Shown here: one piece after another, positions 51,636-60,170 of the stretch | How positions within the stretch are numbered: position 1 is the first letter of the stretch | Layout: the number at the start of each line of letters is the position of its first letter | Assembly: GCF_001653755.1 (NCBI RefSeq) | Contig: NZ_CP015125.1 | Span: forward strand, 2,551,501-2,615,500 | Source of the DNA: Dokdonia donghaensis DSW-1 | GTDB lineage: Bacteria > Bacteroidota > Bacteroidia > Flavobacteriales > Flavobacteriaceae | Reading direction: 5' to 3' | Length of the DNA: 64,000 nucleotides | Notes under the pieces: model-generated | The model's database searches: none | The model's input: only the letters and a program-made list of their open reading frames with translations | Told to the model about the DNA's origin: nothing | Program-made: the position numbers and the translations under genes

Positions 51636-52844
51636 ATGAAAACACTGCTGCGCAATTACCTTAAAACCTTTGATGGCTTATCAAGAGAGATCTGGTGGCT
51701 GTCACTCATCACGCTCATTAATAGATCTGGGGCGATGGTTATCCCATTCTTGTCTATTTACCTCAATAAGAGTTTACATTTTAGCCTACAAGACGTCGCT
51801 TGGATAATGACTTCGTACGGTCTAGGTTCTTTTGCTGGTGCTTGGATAGGCGGTAAACTAAGCGATATAATAGGGTATTATAAAGTCATTTTATTAAGCC
51901 TGCTCCTCACCGGTATTAACTTTTTATGGGTAATGCACGTAGAGAGTTTCTGGATGATGTGTATTTCATTCTTTGTTCTTATTGCAGTGGCAGATATGGG
52001 ACGCCCTGCCTTTTTTGTAGCACTAAGTGCCTACTCAAAACCAGAAAATAAAACACGTTCATTAACACTCATTAGGCTCGCAATTAATCTAGGCTTTTCT
52101 GTAGGTCCCGCCATAGGTGGTTTTCTGGTAGCACTCTCTGGATACCAGACACTATTTTATGTAGATGGCATCACCTGCTTGCTTGCGGGTGTACTTATGA
52201 TGCAAGTACTCAACCCTAAAAAGACTAAAGAGTTAGATAAGGAAGTAGTTGTTCAAAACCCCGTAAAACCGCTTAAGGATACACCTTATGTATTATTCTT
52301 AATAGCGCTTGCGCTTTTTGGGATCATATTTGTACAATATTTTTCTACTGTGCCCCTTTATTACAAGGATGCTTATAAACTTGATGAAGACGCCATAGGC
52401 CTTATACTAGCACTTAATGGCGCACTCATTGTTGTGTTTGAAATGCCACTCATAGCCTGGATGGAAAAAAAGGCGCTTACTAACGTACAAAGCACCATTG
52501 TAGGTTTGCTTATGACGGGCGCAAGTTTTCTATTACTGTTGTGGGAGACTTGGGTAGGTGTTGTTGTGATAGGTATGGTAATCGCAACCTTTGGAGAGAT
52601 GATTTCCTTCCCTTTTAGTAACAAATTTGCCTTAGACAGATCTAAACTAGGGAGACAAGGAGCATATATGGGTGTTTACAGTATGTCATTTTCTGTAGCT
52701 CATATTTTTGGTCACAACAGCGGGATGCAAATTACTGCATATTATGGCTTTCAGACCACTTGGCTATTTTTAATAGGCCTCACACTTATTGCCTGGCTCC
52801 TACTCTACATTGTAAAGAGAATGCTTGCCAAAGAAACCCTATGA
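51636..52844 (+). CDS. Major facilitator superfamily transporter
   Basis: A 402-residue protein with about 12 membrane helices. Motif A-like GAWIGGKLSDIIGYYKV follows helix 2; helices 4-5 have FVALSAYSKPENKTRSLTLI and LGFSVGPAIGGFLVALSG (motif C-like GPAIGG), typical of drug:H+ antiporters of the DHA1 type. A long intracellular loop joins helices 6 and 7. Multidrug or small-molecule export is likely but the substrate is unknown. It has a 244-nt upstream region with a candidate leader-peptide attenuator. Confidence 0.9.
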   Translation: MKTLLRNYLKTFDGLSREIWWLSLITLINRSGAMVIPFLSIYLNKSLHFSLQDVAWIMTSYGLGSFAGAWIGGKLSDIIGYYKVILLSLLLTGINFLWVMHVESFWMMCISFFVLIAVADMGRPAFFVALSAYSKPENKTRSLTLIRLAINLGFSVGPAIGGFLVALSGYQTLFYVDGITCLLAGVLMMQVLNPKKTKELDKEVVVQNPVKPLKDTPYVLFLIALALFGIIFVQYFSTVPLYYKDAYKLDEDAIGLILALNGALIVVFEMPLIAWMEKKALTNVQSTIVGLLMTGASFLLLLWETWVGVVVIGMVIATFGEMISFPFSNKFALDRSKLGRQGAYMGVYSMSFSVAHIFGHNSGMQITAYYGFQTTWLFLIGLTLIAWLLLYIVKRMLAKETL

Positions 52845-52878
52845 GAACTCGTATCTTTATCATTAAAAAGAGAACCTA

Positions 52879-53637
52879 ATGAAATACTATATACTACTAC
52901 TTACAACGCTTATATTAATAGGTTGCAATACAGAACCTAAAACTATAGAACAGCTGGCTGTTACTAATAAGGTTGATAACGCTTTCGCGAAAGCAAAAGC
53001 TGTACTAGACTCAACGCGCTACAATGTAGCCTTCTTAATTATGGATGGCACTTTTAACACAGAGCTTACGGCACCATTTGACATTTTTCAGCATACAATT
53101 TATAGAGAAAATATAAAAGCGATGAATGTTTTTACAGTGGCAAATACCCTACAACCTGTGCGTACCTTTGAAGGGATGTATCTACTACCAGACTTTGACT
53201 ATACTAGCGAAGACCTACCTAAAATAGATATACTCGTTGTACCAAGTGCAGAGCATCATCTAGATACAGATCTGGAGGATGAAGCACTCATTAACTTTGT
53301 AAAAAAAGTAGATAAAGAGGCTACGTATGTAACCTCACATTGTGATGGTGCTTTTGTACTTGCAAAGGCAGGTTTACTAGACAACAGTGTCTCAACGACC
53401 TTCCCGAGTGACATCGATAAGATGCGCGAGACGTTTCCTAATCTTGATATAAGAAAAGATGTATTATTTGTACACGACGGGAAGTATATCACCTCTGCCG
53501 GAGGTGCAAAAAGTTTTGAGGCTGCTCTCTATCTTACCGAACTTCTTTACGGGGCAGAAATTGCAAGATCACTAGCCGGAGGCCTAGTGATAGACTGGAA
53601 ACTAGATGATGTACCACACCTCATAACAAAGGAATAG
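52879..53637 (+). CDS. DJ-1/PfpI-family lipoprotein
   Basis: Lipobox LILIGC (Cys16) shows an envelope location, unusual for the mostly cytoplasmic DJ-1/PfpI superfamily. The fold core covers about 50-250, with ILVVPSAEHHL and the nucleophile-elbow TSHCDGAFVLAKAGLL. Between the lipobox and the fold, the linker carries AFAKA from a perfect palindrome copy. The pattern with VRTFEGMYLLPDF resembles GATase1/AraC-type ligand domains. Followed 1 nt later by a HAD gene. Confidence 0.85.
   Translation: MKYYILLLTTLILIGCNTEPKTIEQLAVTNKVDNAFAKAKAVLDSTRYNVAFLIMDGTFNTELTAPFDIFQHTIYRENIKAMNVFTVANTLQPVRTFEGMYLLPDFDYTSEDLPKIDILVVPSAEHHLDTDLEDEALINFVKKVDKEATYVTSHCDGAFVLAKAGLLDNSVSTTFPSDIDKMRETFPNLDIRKDVLFVHDGKYITSAGGAKSFEAALYLTELLYGAEIARSLAGGLVIDWKLDDVPHLITKE
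52981..52994. repeat. Iterated palindrome copy, inside the DJ-1/PfpI lipoprotein gene
   Basis: Perfect 14-bp GCTTTCGCGAAAGC, read as AFAKA in the linker after the lipid anchor. Confidence 0.95.
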
Positions 53638-53638
53638 T

Positions 53639-54271
53639 ATGAAAAATTCAAAAATCACCACCGTCATATTTGACTTAGGAGGCGTTCTCATAGACTGGAG
53701 TCCCGAGTATGTATATCTCAAAGAGTTTAGAGGCGATCGAGAGAAAATGGACTGGTTTTTAGAACACGTTTGTGCTTGGGACTGGAATGTAAATCAAGAT
53801 GCAGGCTATCCATTAGAAAAAGCAACCAAAGAGCGTATAGCGATGTTTCCAGAATATGAAGAGCTCATAAAAATGTATTACGGCCGCTGGGAGGAGATGC
53901 TTGGTTTTACACACCTAGACACGCTAAAAATATTAAAAGAACTAGTAGATAATCCAGACTATAGAGTGCTAGCATTAACAAACTGGAGCGGAGAAACCTT
54001 TCCTGTTGCGCTAGAAAAGTTTCCTTGGCTGCAGTGGTTTGAAGGAATTCTAGTCTCTGGTGATGAAGGTACACGCAAACCTTTTAAAGAAATTTACGAT
54101 CTTATGCTAAACAGGTATCATATTAATCCAGCAGAGGCTGTTTTTATAGATGACAGTCTTAGCAATGTTGAGGGCTGTAAGCGCTCTGGCATAGCAGGAA
54201 TTCATTTTAAAAATGTAAAAACTCTAGCTGTACAACTTAGAACACTAGGTGTACACGTAACTTTACAATAA
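53639..54271 (+). CDS. HAD-superfamily hydrolase (2-haloacid dehalogenase / phosphatase type)
   Basis: Motif I VIFDLGGVLIDW carries the nucleophile Asp, motif II is LALTNWSGE, motif III Lys is in TRKPFKEIYDLML and motif IV is AVFIDDSLSNVEG. The cap domain spans about 18-85. The 210-residue subfamily IA layout fits sugar phosphatases or haloacid dehalogenases; the substrate is unknown. It lies 1 nt after the DJ-1 gene and 7 nt before the ArsC-like gene. Confidence 0.9.
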   Translation: MKNSKITTVIFDLGGVLIDWSPEYVYLKEFRGDREKMDWFLEHVCAWDWNVNQDAGYPLEKATKERIAMFPEYEELIKMYYGRWEEMLGFTHLDTLKILKELVDNPDYRVLALTNWSGETFPVALEKFPWLQWFEGILVSGDEGTRKPFKEIYDLMLNRYHINPAEAVFIDDSLSNVEGCKRSGIAGIHFKNVKTLAVQLRTLGVHVTLQ

Positions 54272-54278
54272 TTATATA

Positions 54279-54626
54279 ATGATTAAAATATATCACAATC
54301 CTCGTTGTACAAAAAGTAGACAAGGTCTTGCTGTCGTAGAGGCATCTGGAAAAGAATTTGAACTAGTCAAGTATCTTGATACTTCTCTTAGTACAGAGCA
54401 ACTTAATGAGATTATAAACATACTGGATATTAAACCCATAGAGCTCGTTAGAAAAAATGAAGCCATCTGGAAAAGTAATTATAAAGGTAAAGACCTCACA
54501 GATGCTCAAATAGTGGCTGCGATGAGTGAAAATCCAAAATTAATTGAGCGTCCCATTGTAATTCTCGATAAAAATGGCGTTATTGGTAGACCAACAGAGT
54601 TAATTAATGAACTCTTAGAGAAATAA
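54279..54626 (+). CDS. ArsC-family (glutaredoxin-type) reductase
   Basis: A 115-residue thioredoxin-fold protein: MIKIYHNPRCTKSRQG with catalytic Cys10, ELVRKNEAIWKSN, and LIERPIVILDKNGVIGRP, which carries the arsenate-site arginines. True arsenate reductase or a Spx/YffB-like thiol enzyme are both possible; no ars operon is nearby. It follows the HAD gene by 7 nt. Confidence 0.9.
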   Translation: MIKIYHNPRCTKSRQGLAVVEASGKEFELVKYLDTSLSTEQLNEIINILDIKPIELVRKNEAIWKSNYKGKDLTDAQIVAAMSENPKLIERPIVILDKNGVIGRPTELINELLEK

Positions 54627-54648
54627 ATAACTACAATTTTAAAACATT

Positions 54649-54981
54649 ATGAAATCAATAGTCACTCTAGCCATCGTTGCTTTTCTTGGTATGACAACCG
54701 TACAAGCACAAAAAGTTGCAAATGCGCCAGTACAAAAAGAACAAGTAAGCCAGATTGATATGCTTGCTCAAAAATTAAACCTTACAGCAGAGCAAAAGGC
54801 AAATGTTGCAAAGACTCTTACAGGTTTTAAAGCTACAGAAGATAGACTTAAAGCAAGTAATATGAATGCGACAGACAAGCAAGCAGCCCTAGATAAAGTG
54901 GCAAGTCGTAAAAACGGAAACTTAAAGACGTACCTCACAGATGAGCAGTATGCTATGTATGTGAAGCTTACACAGCTTTAA
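54649..54981 (+). CDS. Small secreted helical protein (Spy/CpxP-like pattern)
   Basis: Signal peptide MKSIVTLAIVAFLGMTTVQAQ, then about 90 residues of amphipathic helix with LTAEQKANVAKTL and YLTDEQYAMYVKL, an LTxxQ-like repeat of the Spy/CpxP type. Spy-like proteins protect unfolded envelope proteins. The relationship is by pattern only. It ends an apparent DJ-1/HAD/ArsC-like/this gene series, closed by a strong terminator. Confidence 0.72.
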   Translation: MKSIVTLAIVAFLGMTTVQAQKVANAPVQKEQVSQIDMLAQKLNLTAEQKANVAKTLTGFKATEDRLKASNMNATDKQAALDKVASRKNGNLKTYLTDEQYAMYVKLTQL

Positions 54982-55000
54982 GAATAAAACAACATAATTT

Positions 55001-55032
55001 AAAAGACCAAACTGAATTAAGTTTGGTCTTTT
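55001..55032 (+). terminator. Terminator after the Spy-like gene
   Basis: AAAAGACCAAACT/AGTTTGGTCTTTT stem followed by a T-run, 19 nt after the stop. Confidence 0.92.
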
Positions 55033-55082
55033 TTTATGTAATAATTCTAATACGTAGCTTATCGAGATAATCTACCTAACAA

Positions 55083-55110
55083 AAAAAGCCACTCGTACGA
55101 GTGGCTTTTT
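55083..55110 (-). terminator. Terminator of the ferredoxin gene
   Basis: AAAAAGCCACTC/GAGTGGCTTTTT with a 4-nt loop; on the minus strand it is followed by TTGTTAG after T residues. It lies about 21 nt after the ferredoxin stop. Confidence 0.9.
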
Positions 55111-55131
55111 TATTATAAGTATCATAATACT

Positions 55132-55485
55132 CTATGCATCTTTATGCATAAAGGCTTGCTTTGCAAGTAAAACTTCATCTGTCTCTACGTGGTCGTCATC
55201 AGGTACACAGCAATCTACTGGACATACGGCAGCACACTGTGGCTCTTCGTGAAAACCTTTACACTCAGTACACTTATCTGGTATAATATAGTAAATCTCA
55301 TCGCTCACCGGCTCTTGCGCCTCGTTTGCATCTACTTCCTTACCGTTAGGTAGTACTACATTTCCTTCCAGATCTGTACCATCTGCATAGCGCCAGTCAT
55401 CTGCTCCTTCATATATTGCCGTATTAGGACATTCTGGCTCGCAGGCACCGCAGTTTATACATTCGTCTGTTATGATAATTGCCAT
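55132..55485 (-). CDS. Ferredoxin with two 4Fe-4S sites
   Basis: MAIIITDECINCGACEPECP starts with the first C-x2-C-x2-C-x3-C cluster motif; the second is CTECKGFHEEPQCAAVCPVD. Between them is an acidic insertion of about 55 residues containing YIIPDK. This bacterial-type 7- or 8-iron ferredoxin moves electrons in the cytoplasm. The ATG used sits 15 codons inside the longest frame and agrees with the promoter found upstream. Divergent from the acyl-CoA reductase gene. Confidence 0.93.
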   Translation of the reverse strand: MAIIITDECINCGACEPECPNTAIYEGADDWRYADGTDLEGNVVLPNGKEVDANEAQEPVSDEIYYIIPDKCTECKGFHEEPQCAAVCPVDCCVPDDDHVETDEVLLAKQAFMHKDA

Positions 55486-55508
55486 AGGTTTCTTTTTGGG
55501 TAACTTTG
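55479..55508 (+). promoter_or_regulatory. Promoter of the acyl-CoA reductase gene
   Basis: TTG (55479-55481), 19-nt spacer, TAACTTTG (55501-55508): a full match to the Bacteroidota consensus. The start codon lies 39 nt downstream. Confidence 0.65.
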
Positions 55509-55510
55509 CA

Positions 55511-55541
55511 CAAAAATAATGCCTAGCCATCGATTTGCCAA
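55511..55541 (-). promoter_or_regulatory. Promoter of the ferredoxin gene
   Basis: Minus strand: TTG (55539-55541), 20-nt spacer, TATTTTTG (55511-55518). The two divergent promoters lie back to back, so use of one probably limits the other. The ferredoxin ATG is 25 nt downstream. Confidence 0.6.
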
Positions 55542-55547
55542 AACACT

Positions 55548-56633
55548 ATGACGCTTCAACAAAGAATTAACGCTTTTAGTAAACTCGGGACTTTCTTGAG
55601 TCAGTTCTCACGTACTAATATTGCTCAAAAAGAGGGAGTTGCACACAATGACCTATTTTTTGACGGAATGAAACATCAGTTTAAACTCGCGCGAGAAAAC
55701 AACGGATGGTTTACGCAAGAAAATATTCTTTTTGCACTTGAGGGATGGGCAGCACTCCTTACCGAAGAAAAACTTAGCGAGTGGATGAGCGGTTATAATG
55801 ACGCTTTCGCGAAAGCGCAATCCCAAAAAACTGTTGCTATCATAATGGCAGGTAACATCCCGCTAGTGGGTTTTCACGACTTTTTATGTGTGCTTATTGC
55901 AGATCAAAATGTCGTAATAAAACAGTCTTCAAACGATAAACACCTACTGCCCTACCTAGCCAAATATCTGGAATATGTATATCCAGCCTTTAAGGGCCGT
56001 ATCTCATTTACAGAAGAAAAACTACCTGCACACGATGCTGTGATTGCAACGGGAAGTGACAATACGGCAAGATATTTTGAATATTACTTTGGTAAGAAGC
56101 CAAACATTATAAGGAAAAACAGAAACTCTGTTGCTATACTTACAGGTGATGAGAGTGAAGAGCAACTTAAAGCGCTAGGCGAAGATATATTTAGATACTA
56201 CGGTCTAGGCTGTCGCAATGTGTCCAAATTACTGGTACCAGAAGGATATAACTTTGACGCTTTTTTTAAAGCTATCTACTCGTGGAGCGATGTGATGAAC
56301 GATGCTAAGTATGCAAATAACTATGACTATAATAAGGCAGTCTACCTTATGAGCCTTTTTGATCTTCTAGAAAATGGGTTTTTAATGCTTAAGGAAGATG
56401 AAAGTTATGGCTCTCCTATTGCTACCTTATTTTATGAAAAATATGAGTCAAAAGAATCTCTTGATTTAAAACTTTCTCAAGATGCAGATAAAATACAATG
56501 CATTGTAGGTGATAATGAAAAATTACAAGATTTTAAATCACTTATACCATTTGGAAAGACTCAAAAACCGAATCTTCAAGATTATGCCGATGGAGTTGAT
56601 ACTATTGCATTTTTAGTATCGATTTTGCCATAA
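55548..56633 (+). CDS. Acyl-CoA reductase (LuxC-like)
   Basis: An NAD(P)H-dependent enzyme of the aldehyde-dehydrogenase superfamily that reduces acyl-CoA to aldehyde. The nucleotide-binding part has AIIMAGNIPLVGFHDFLCVL and VIKQSSNDKHLLP; the likely catalytic Cys is in YYGLGCRNVSKLLVP. Length 361 is typical of short LuxC-type proteins in Bacteroidota. A palindrome copy just before the Rossmann part reads DAFAKAQ. The role could be in fatty aldehyde or wax metabolism; a light-production role is not suggested by any neighbour. Confidence 0.9.
   Translation: MTLQQRINAFSKLGTFLSQFSRTNIAQKEGVAHNDLFFDGMKHQFKLARENNGWFTQENILFALEGWAALLTEEKLSEWMSGYNDAFAKAQSQKTVAIIMAGNIPLVGFHDFLCVLIADQNVVIKQSSNDKHLLPYLAKYLEYVYPAFKGRISFTEEKLPAHDAVIATGSDNTARYFEYYFGKKPNIIRKNRNSVAILTGDESEEQLKALGEDIFRYYGLGCRNVSKLLVPEGYNFDAFFKAIYSWSDVMNDAKYANNYDYNKAVYLMSLFDLLENGFLMLKEDESYGSPIATLFYEKYESKESLDLKLSQDADKIQCIVGDNEKLQDFKSLIPFGKTQKPNLQDYADGVDTIAFLVSILP
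55801..55817. repeat. Iterated palindrome copy, inside the acyl-CoA reductase gene
   Basis: ACGCTTTCGCGAAAGCG, a 16-bp perfect palindrome plus A, read as AFAKA at a domain junction. Confidence 0.95.
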
Positions 56634-56700
56634 TTTTATCATTTTATCTATAATATTCTATGTTGTTTTGAGCATCTTTGCATTTCAAAATTAGCATAAA

Positions 56701-57765
56701 ATGAAGAAGCACAACTTTAGCGCAGGACCTTGTATTTTACCTCAAGATGTTTTTAAAGAAGCATCACAAGCCATATTAGATTTTAACGATTCTGGTTTAT
56801 CCATACTGGAGATTTCTCACAGAAGTAAAGACTTTGTAGATGTAATGGATGAGGCTAGGCAACTGGCTTTAGAGCTACTAGGCCTAGAAGGTAAAGGGTA
56901 TAAAGCCCTCTTCCTACAAGGAGGTGCAAGTACACAATTCTTAATGACTGCATATAACTTATTGCAATCTAAGGCTGGTTATATAAATACCGGAACTTGG
57001 AGTGATAAAGCAATAAAGGAAGCTAAGCTTTTTGGGGAGATTGTAGAGGTTGCATCAAGTAAAGAGGCAAACTTTAATTACATACCTAAAGGATACTCAA
57101 TTCCAGAAGGACTAGATTATTTGCACCTTACGAGTAACAATACCATCTTCGGAACACAAATAAAGGATTTTCCTGAAGTAGACTGTCCTCTTATATGTGA
57201 TATGAGTAGTGACATCTTCTCTAGAGAGATAGATTTTGGACAATTTGATCTTATCTACGCAGGTGCTCAAAAAAATATGGGACCAGCAGGTACAACACTA
57301 GTTGTAATACGTGAAGACATTTTAGGTAAAGTGACACGTCAAATACCTTCTATGCTCAATTATGAAACGCATATAAGCAAAGGAAGTATGTTTAACACAC
57401 CTGCTGTCTATGCAGTATATGTCTCTATGCTCACGATGAGATGGCTTAAAAAGCTAGGAGGTGTAAAAGCTATTGAGGAGATTAATGATCGTAAGGCGAC
57501 CTTGCTCTATAGTGAGATAGAGCTTAATCCATTATTTAAGGGATTCGCTGCCAAAGAAGATAGATCTACAATGAATGCTACCTTCTCACTTACAGATGGA
57601 GACCTTAAAGATGCCTTTGATACAATGTGGAAAGAAGCAGGTATAAACGGTCTTAATGGTCACAGAAGTGTAGGAGGTTATAGAGCATCTATGTATAATG
57701 CACTCTCTATGGACAGTGTAGGTGTACTAGTAGACGTAATGAGCGAGCTAGAAAGAAAAGCATAA
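56701..57765 (+). CDS. serC: Phosphoserine aminotransferase
   Basis: PLP enzyme of class V that converts 3-phosphohydroxypyruvate and glutamate to phosphoserine. KHNFSAGPCILPQ opens the protein; FLQGGASTQFLMTAYNLL binds the cofactor phosphate; the PLP lysine is in YAGAQKNMGPAG; HRSVGGYRASMYNA closes it. Length 354 is right. It lies 30 nt before serA, giving a compact serine-synthesis unit; serB is not nearby. Confidence 0.97.
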   Translation: MKKHNFSAGPCILPQDVFKEASQAILDFNDSGLSILEISHRSKDFVDVMDEARQLALELLGLEGKGYKALFLQGGASTQFLMTAYNLLQSKAGYINTGTWSDKAIKEAKLFGEIVEVASSKEANFNYIPKGYSIPEGLDYLHLTSNNTIFGTQIKDFPEVDCPLICDMSSDIFSREIDFGQFDLIYAGAQKNMGPAGTTLVVIREDILGKVTRQIPSMLNYETHISKGSMFNTPAVYAVYVSMLTMRWLKKLGGVKAIEEINDRKATLLYSEIELNPLFKGFAAKEDRSTMNATFSLTDGDLKDAFDTMWKEAGINGLNGHRSVGGYRASMYNALSMDSVGVLVDVMSELERKA

Positions 57766-57795
57766 TTTAAAAAAACGCATACAACACTATATACT

Positions 57796-58746
57796 ATGAA
57801 AGTATTAGCAAACGACGGAATATCACAAACAGGAGTTGACGCGCTTACCGCAGGAGGCTTTGAAGTAATTACTACAAACGTAGCTCAAGATCAACTTGAG
57901 AACTACATTAACACAAATGAAATAGATGTTATACTTGTGCGTAGTGCAACCACAGTGCGTAAAGAGTTAATAGACGCTTGCCCATCTATAAAAGTTATAG
58001 GCCGTGGTGGTGTAGGTATGGATAATATAGATGTACAATATGCACGTGATAAAGGACTTCACGTGATCAATACACCAGCAGCATCTTCGGCATCTGTTGC
58101 AGAGCTTGTTTTTGCACACCTCTACAACGGCGTACGTTTTCTATTTGACTCAAACAGAAATATGCCTCTAGATGGTGATACAAAATTTAAAGGATTAAAG
58201 AAAGCTTACGCGAAAGGAACCGAGCTACGTGGTAAAACACTTGGGGTTATCGGTTTTGGACGTATAGGTCAAGAAACTGCAAAAATAGCATTAGGTGTAG
58301 GGATGAAAGTAATCTTTCACGACCCATTTACAGAAGAGGCTACTGTTAAAGTTCCTTTCTTTGATGGACAGTCAGTTTCTTTTACAATACAATCTATAAC
58401 TAAAGAAGAGTTGTTAAAATCTGCAGATTTTGTGACCCTTCACGTACCTGCACAAAAGGATTACGTAATAGGTAAGCCCGAGTTTGAGCTTATGAAAGAT
58501 GGCGCAGCCATTGTAAATGCAGCACGTGGTGGAGTTATTGATGAAGTAGCTCTTATCGCAGCCTTAGACAGTGGTAAGTTATCATTTGCAGGTCTAGACG
58601 TTTTTGAAAACGAACCTACTCCAGCCGTACAAGTACTTATGAATCCTAAAGTAAGCCTTACACCACACATAGGTGCGGCAACTGGTGGAGCTCAAGATCG
58701 CATAGGTACAGAGCTAGCAGAACAGATTATGAGTATTTTAAAATAA
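57796..58746 (+). CDS. serA: D-3-phosphoglycerate dehydrogenase (short form)
   Basis: NAD enzyme that oxidises 3-phosphoglycerate to 3-phosphohydroxypyruvate. Substrate part GRGGVGMDNIDVQYA, Rossmann motif GVIGFGRIGQETAKIA, Arg in NAARGGVIDE and His in LTPHIGAATGG. At 316 residues it lacks the C-terminal ACT/ASB domains, so serine feedback inhibition through ACT is not expected. It contains a near-match to the palindrome (two mismatches) encoding AYAKG that I regard as chance. Terminated by a clear hairpin. Confidence 0.95.
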   Translation: MKVLANDGISQTGVDALTAGGFEVITTNVAQDQLENYINTNEIDVILVRSATTVRKELIDACPSIKVIGRGGVGMDNIDVQYARDKGLHVINTPAASSASVAELVFAHLYNGVRFLFDSNRNMPLDGDTKFKGLKKAYAKGTELRGKTLGVIGFGRIGQETAKIALGVGMKVIFHDPFTEEATVKVPFFDGQSVSFTIQSITKEELLKSADFVTLHVPAQKDYVIGKPEFELMKDGAAIVNAARGGVIDEVALIAALDSGKLSFAGLDVFENEPTPAVQVLMNPKVSLTPHIGAATGGAQDRIGTELAEQIMSILK

Positions 58747-58811
58747 TGCAACGATATCAAACATTTGATTTCTAAATTGAATTAATTTGCTTTTTATCGA
58801 TAAAAACAAGC

Positions 58812-58833
58812 AAACCATCCTTTTGGATGGTTT
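58812..58833 (+). terminator. Terminator of serC-serA
   Basis: AAACCATCC/GGATGGTTT with a TTTT loop and a following T-run. Confidence 0.93.
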
Positions 58834-58904
58834 TTTTATGGCTGTTTGTCAAACCGCTTATATTAATTCGTAAATTGAAAACTCACAATTAAAACTAAAA
58901 TAAT

Positions 58905-59540
58905 ATGTCAGGATTACTAGATCTACTTAATGGACCAATAGGAAAAACGCTCATCCAAGGAGCTAGCGCAAAAGCTGGACAATCTGAAGGAGATACTGCA
59001 AACGTATTGAGTATGGCTTTGCCAGTACTTATGGGTGCAATGAAAAAAAATGTACAAACTCCAGAAGGTGCTGCTGGATTAATGGGTGCTTTAAGTGGAA
59101 AACATAGTGGTGGTATTCTTGACCAACTAGGAGACCTTATGGGTAATGGAGGACCTAGTGATGACGTATTACAAGATGGTGCAGGTATTTTAGGTCACTT
59201 GCTAGGTGGTAACCAGCCACAAGTAGAAAACGCACTAAGTAGTAAAACAGGTGTAGATGCTGGTTCTATAGCACAAATACTTAAAGTTGCTGCTCCAGTA
59301 CTTATGGGTGTGTTAGGAAAACAAACACAGCAAAATAATGTAAGCGATGGTAGTGGTATGAATGCACTTCTAGGAAGTATGCTAGGAGGGCAACCAAAAG
59401 AAAACCAAAGCCTTATTACAACACTACTAGACTCAGACGGGGACGGTAGCATCCTTGACGATGTAGCTGGTATGGTATTAGGAAGTAATAAAGGAAAAGG
59501 TGGTATAGGAGGCCTACTAGGTGGTCTTTTTGGAAAATAA
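58905..59540 (+). CDS. DUF937-family (YidB-like) protein
   Basis: A 211-residue protein with two similar halves: ANVLSMALPVLMGAMKKNV and IAQILKVAAPVLMGVLGKQ mark the repeat. Rich in Gly, Ser and Leu, with glycine-rich loops (MGNGGPSDD; GKGGIGGLLGGLF at the end) and an acidic DSDGDGSILDD motif. DUF937 proteins have no known function. No signal peptide; the C-terminal glycine tail may be flexible. Single-gene unit between two terminators. Confidence 0.88.
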   Translation: MSGLLDLLNGPIGKTLIQGASAKAGQSEGDTANVLSMALPVLMGAMKKNVQTPEGAAGLMGALSGKHSGGILDQLGDLMGNGGPSDDVLQDGAGILGHLLGGNQPQVENALSSKTGVDAGSIAQILKVAAPVLMGVLGKQTQQNNVSDGSGMNALLGSMLGGQPKENQSLITTLLDSDGDGSILDDVAGMVLGSNKGKGGIGGLLGGLFGK

Positions 59541-59566
59541 GATTATTACACCATTTAAGATAGTAA

Positions 59567-59590
59567 AAGGATGCCTACATAGGCATCCTT
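59567..59590 (+). terminator. Terminator of the DUF937 gene
   Basis: AAGGATGCCT/AGGCATCCTT with a 4-nt loop, followed by a T-run. Confidence 0.92.
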
Positions 59591-59744
59591 TTTTTTGTTC
59601 CCTAAGTGTAAAGCCACGTTCACTCAATGGTGATACTATTAATGAATGCCACATTCTAAATTTACAATGTACAATTATCAAGCTATCGTTAATACCTTAT
59701 TAATTGCTACAGAAATTATTTGTAAAACCATTAACTTTAGTATT

Positions 59745-60152
59745 ATGAAAAAACTATGTTACACACTACTACTCACAGCGCTCATTATAGGATGCGCCAG
59801 CAGCTCAAAAAAACAAGACATTACAAATAGCTCAGAGGCTATGTCTGACACGGTACGCATCGCAAATGATAGTCTTGAATACGAGATTATAATTATAGAA
59901 CCTGGTTTTAATCAGTGGCTAGTCACACAACCCCCTAGAGGTTATTATGAGCAGTTCTGGCTTGAGAATAGAAATGTAATTTTTGTAAATGAATATAATA
60001 ACCGCGTAGTAAATACAACGCAGTATGACCCTAACCTTTACATACAACAAATAGATTACCAGCGTGGTATAGACTACGGTTATGAAGTAAACTACTTGTT
60101 ATATAACTGGTTTGAATATTTTCAACAACGTAACAACCAGAAACTACGATAA
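59745..60152 (+). CDS. DUF6146-type lipoprotein
   Basis: The start MKKLCYTLLLTALIIGCASS gives lipobox LIIGC (Cys17); a 33-codon longer frame would put the signal sequence inside the protein, so it is rejected. The mature part has PGFNQWLVTQPPRGYYEQ, then NEYNNRVVNTTQYDP and a Tyr/Gln/Asn-rich tail. The family is known to me only as DUF6146. It lies 18 nt before the DUF6787 gene, a common flavobacterial pair. Confidence 0.82.
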   Translation: MKKLCYTLLLTALIIGCASSSKKQDITNSSEAMSDTVRIANDSLEYEIIIIEPGFNQWLVTQPPRGYYEQFWLENRNVIFVNEYNNRVVNTTQYDPNLYIQQIDYQRGIDYGYEVNYLLYNWFEYFQQRNNQKLR

Positions 60153-60170
60153 TCGTATTTTTGCAGCGCT

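Noticed and set aside
58201..58222. Palindrome-like GCTTACGCGAAAGG in serA
   Set aside because: It has two mismatches within the 14-bp core and encodes AYAKG, residues I believe are usual for SerA there, so it is probably chance.
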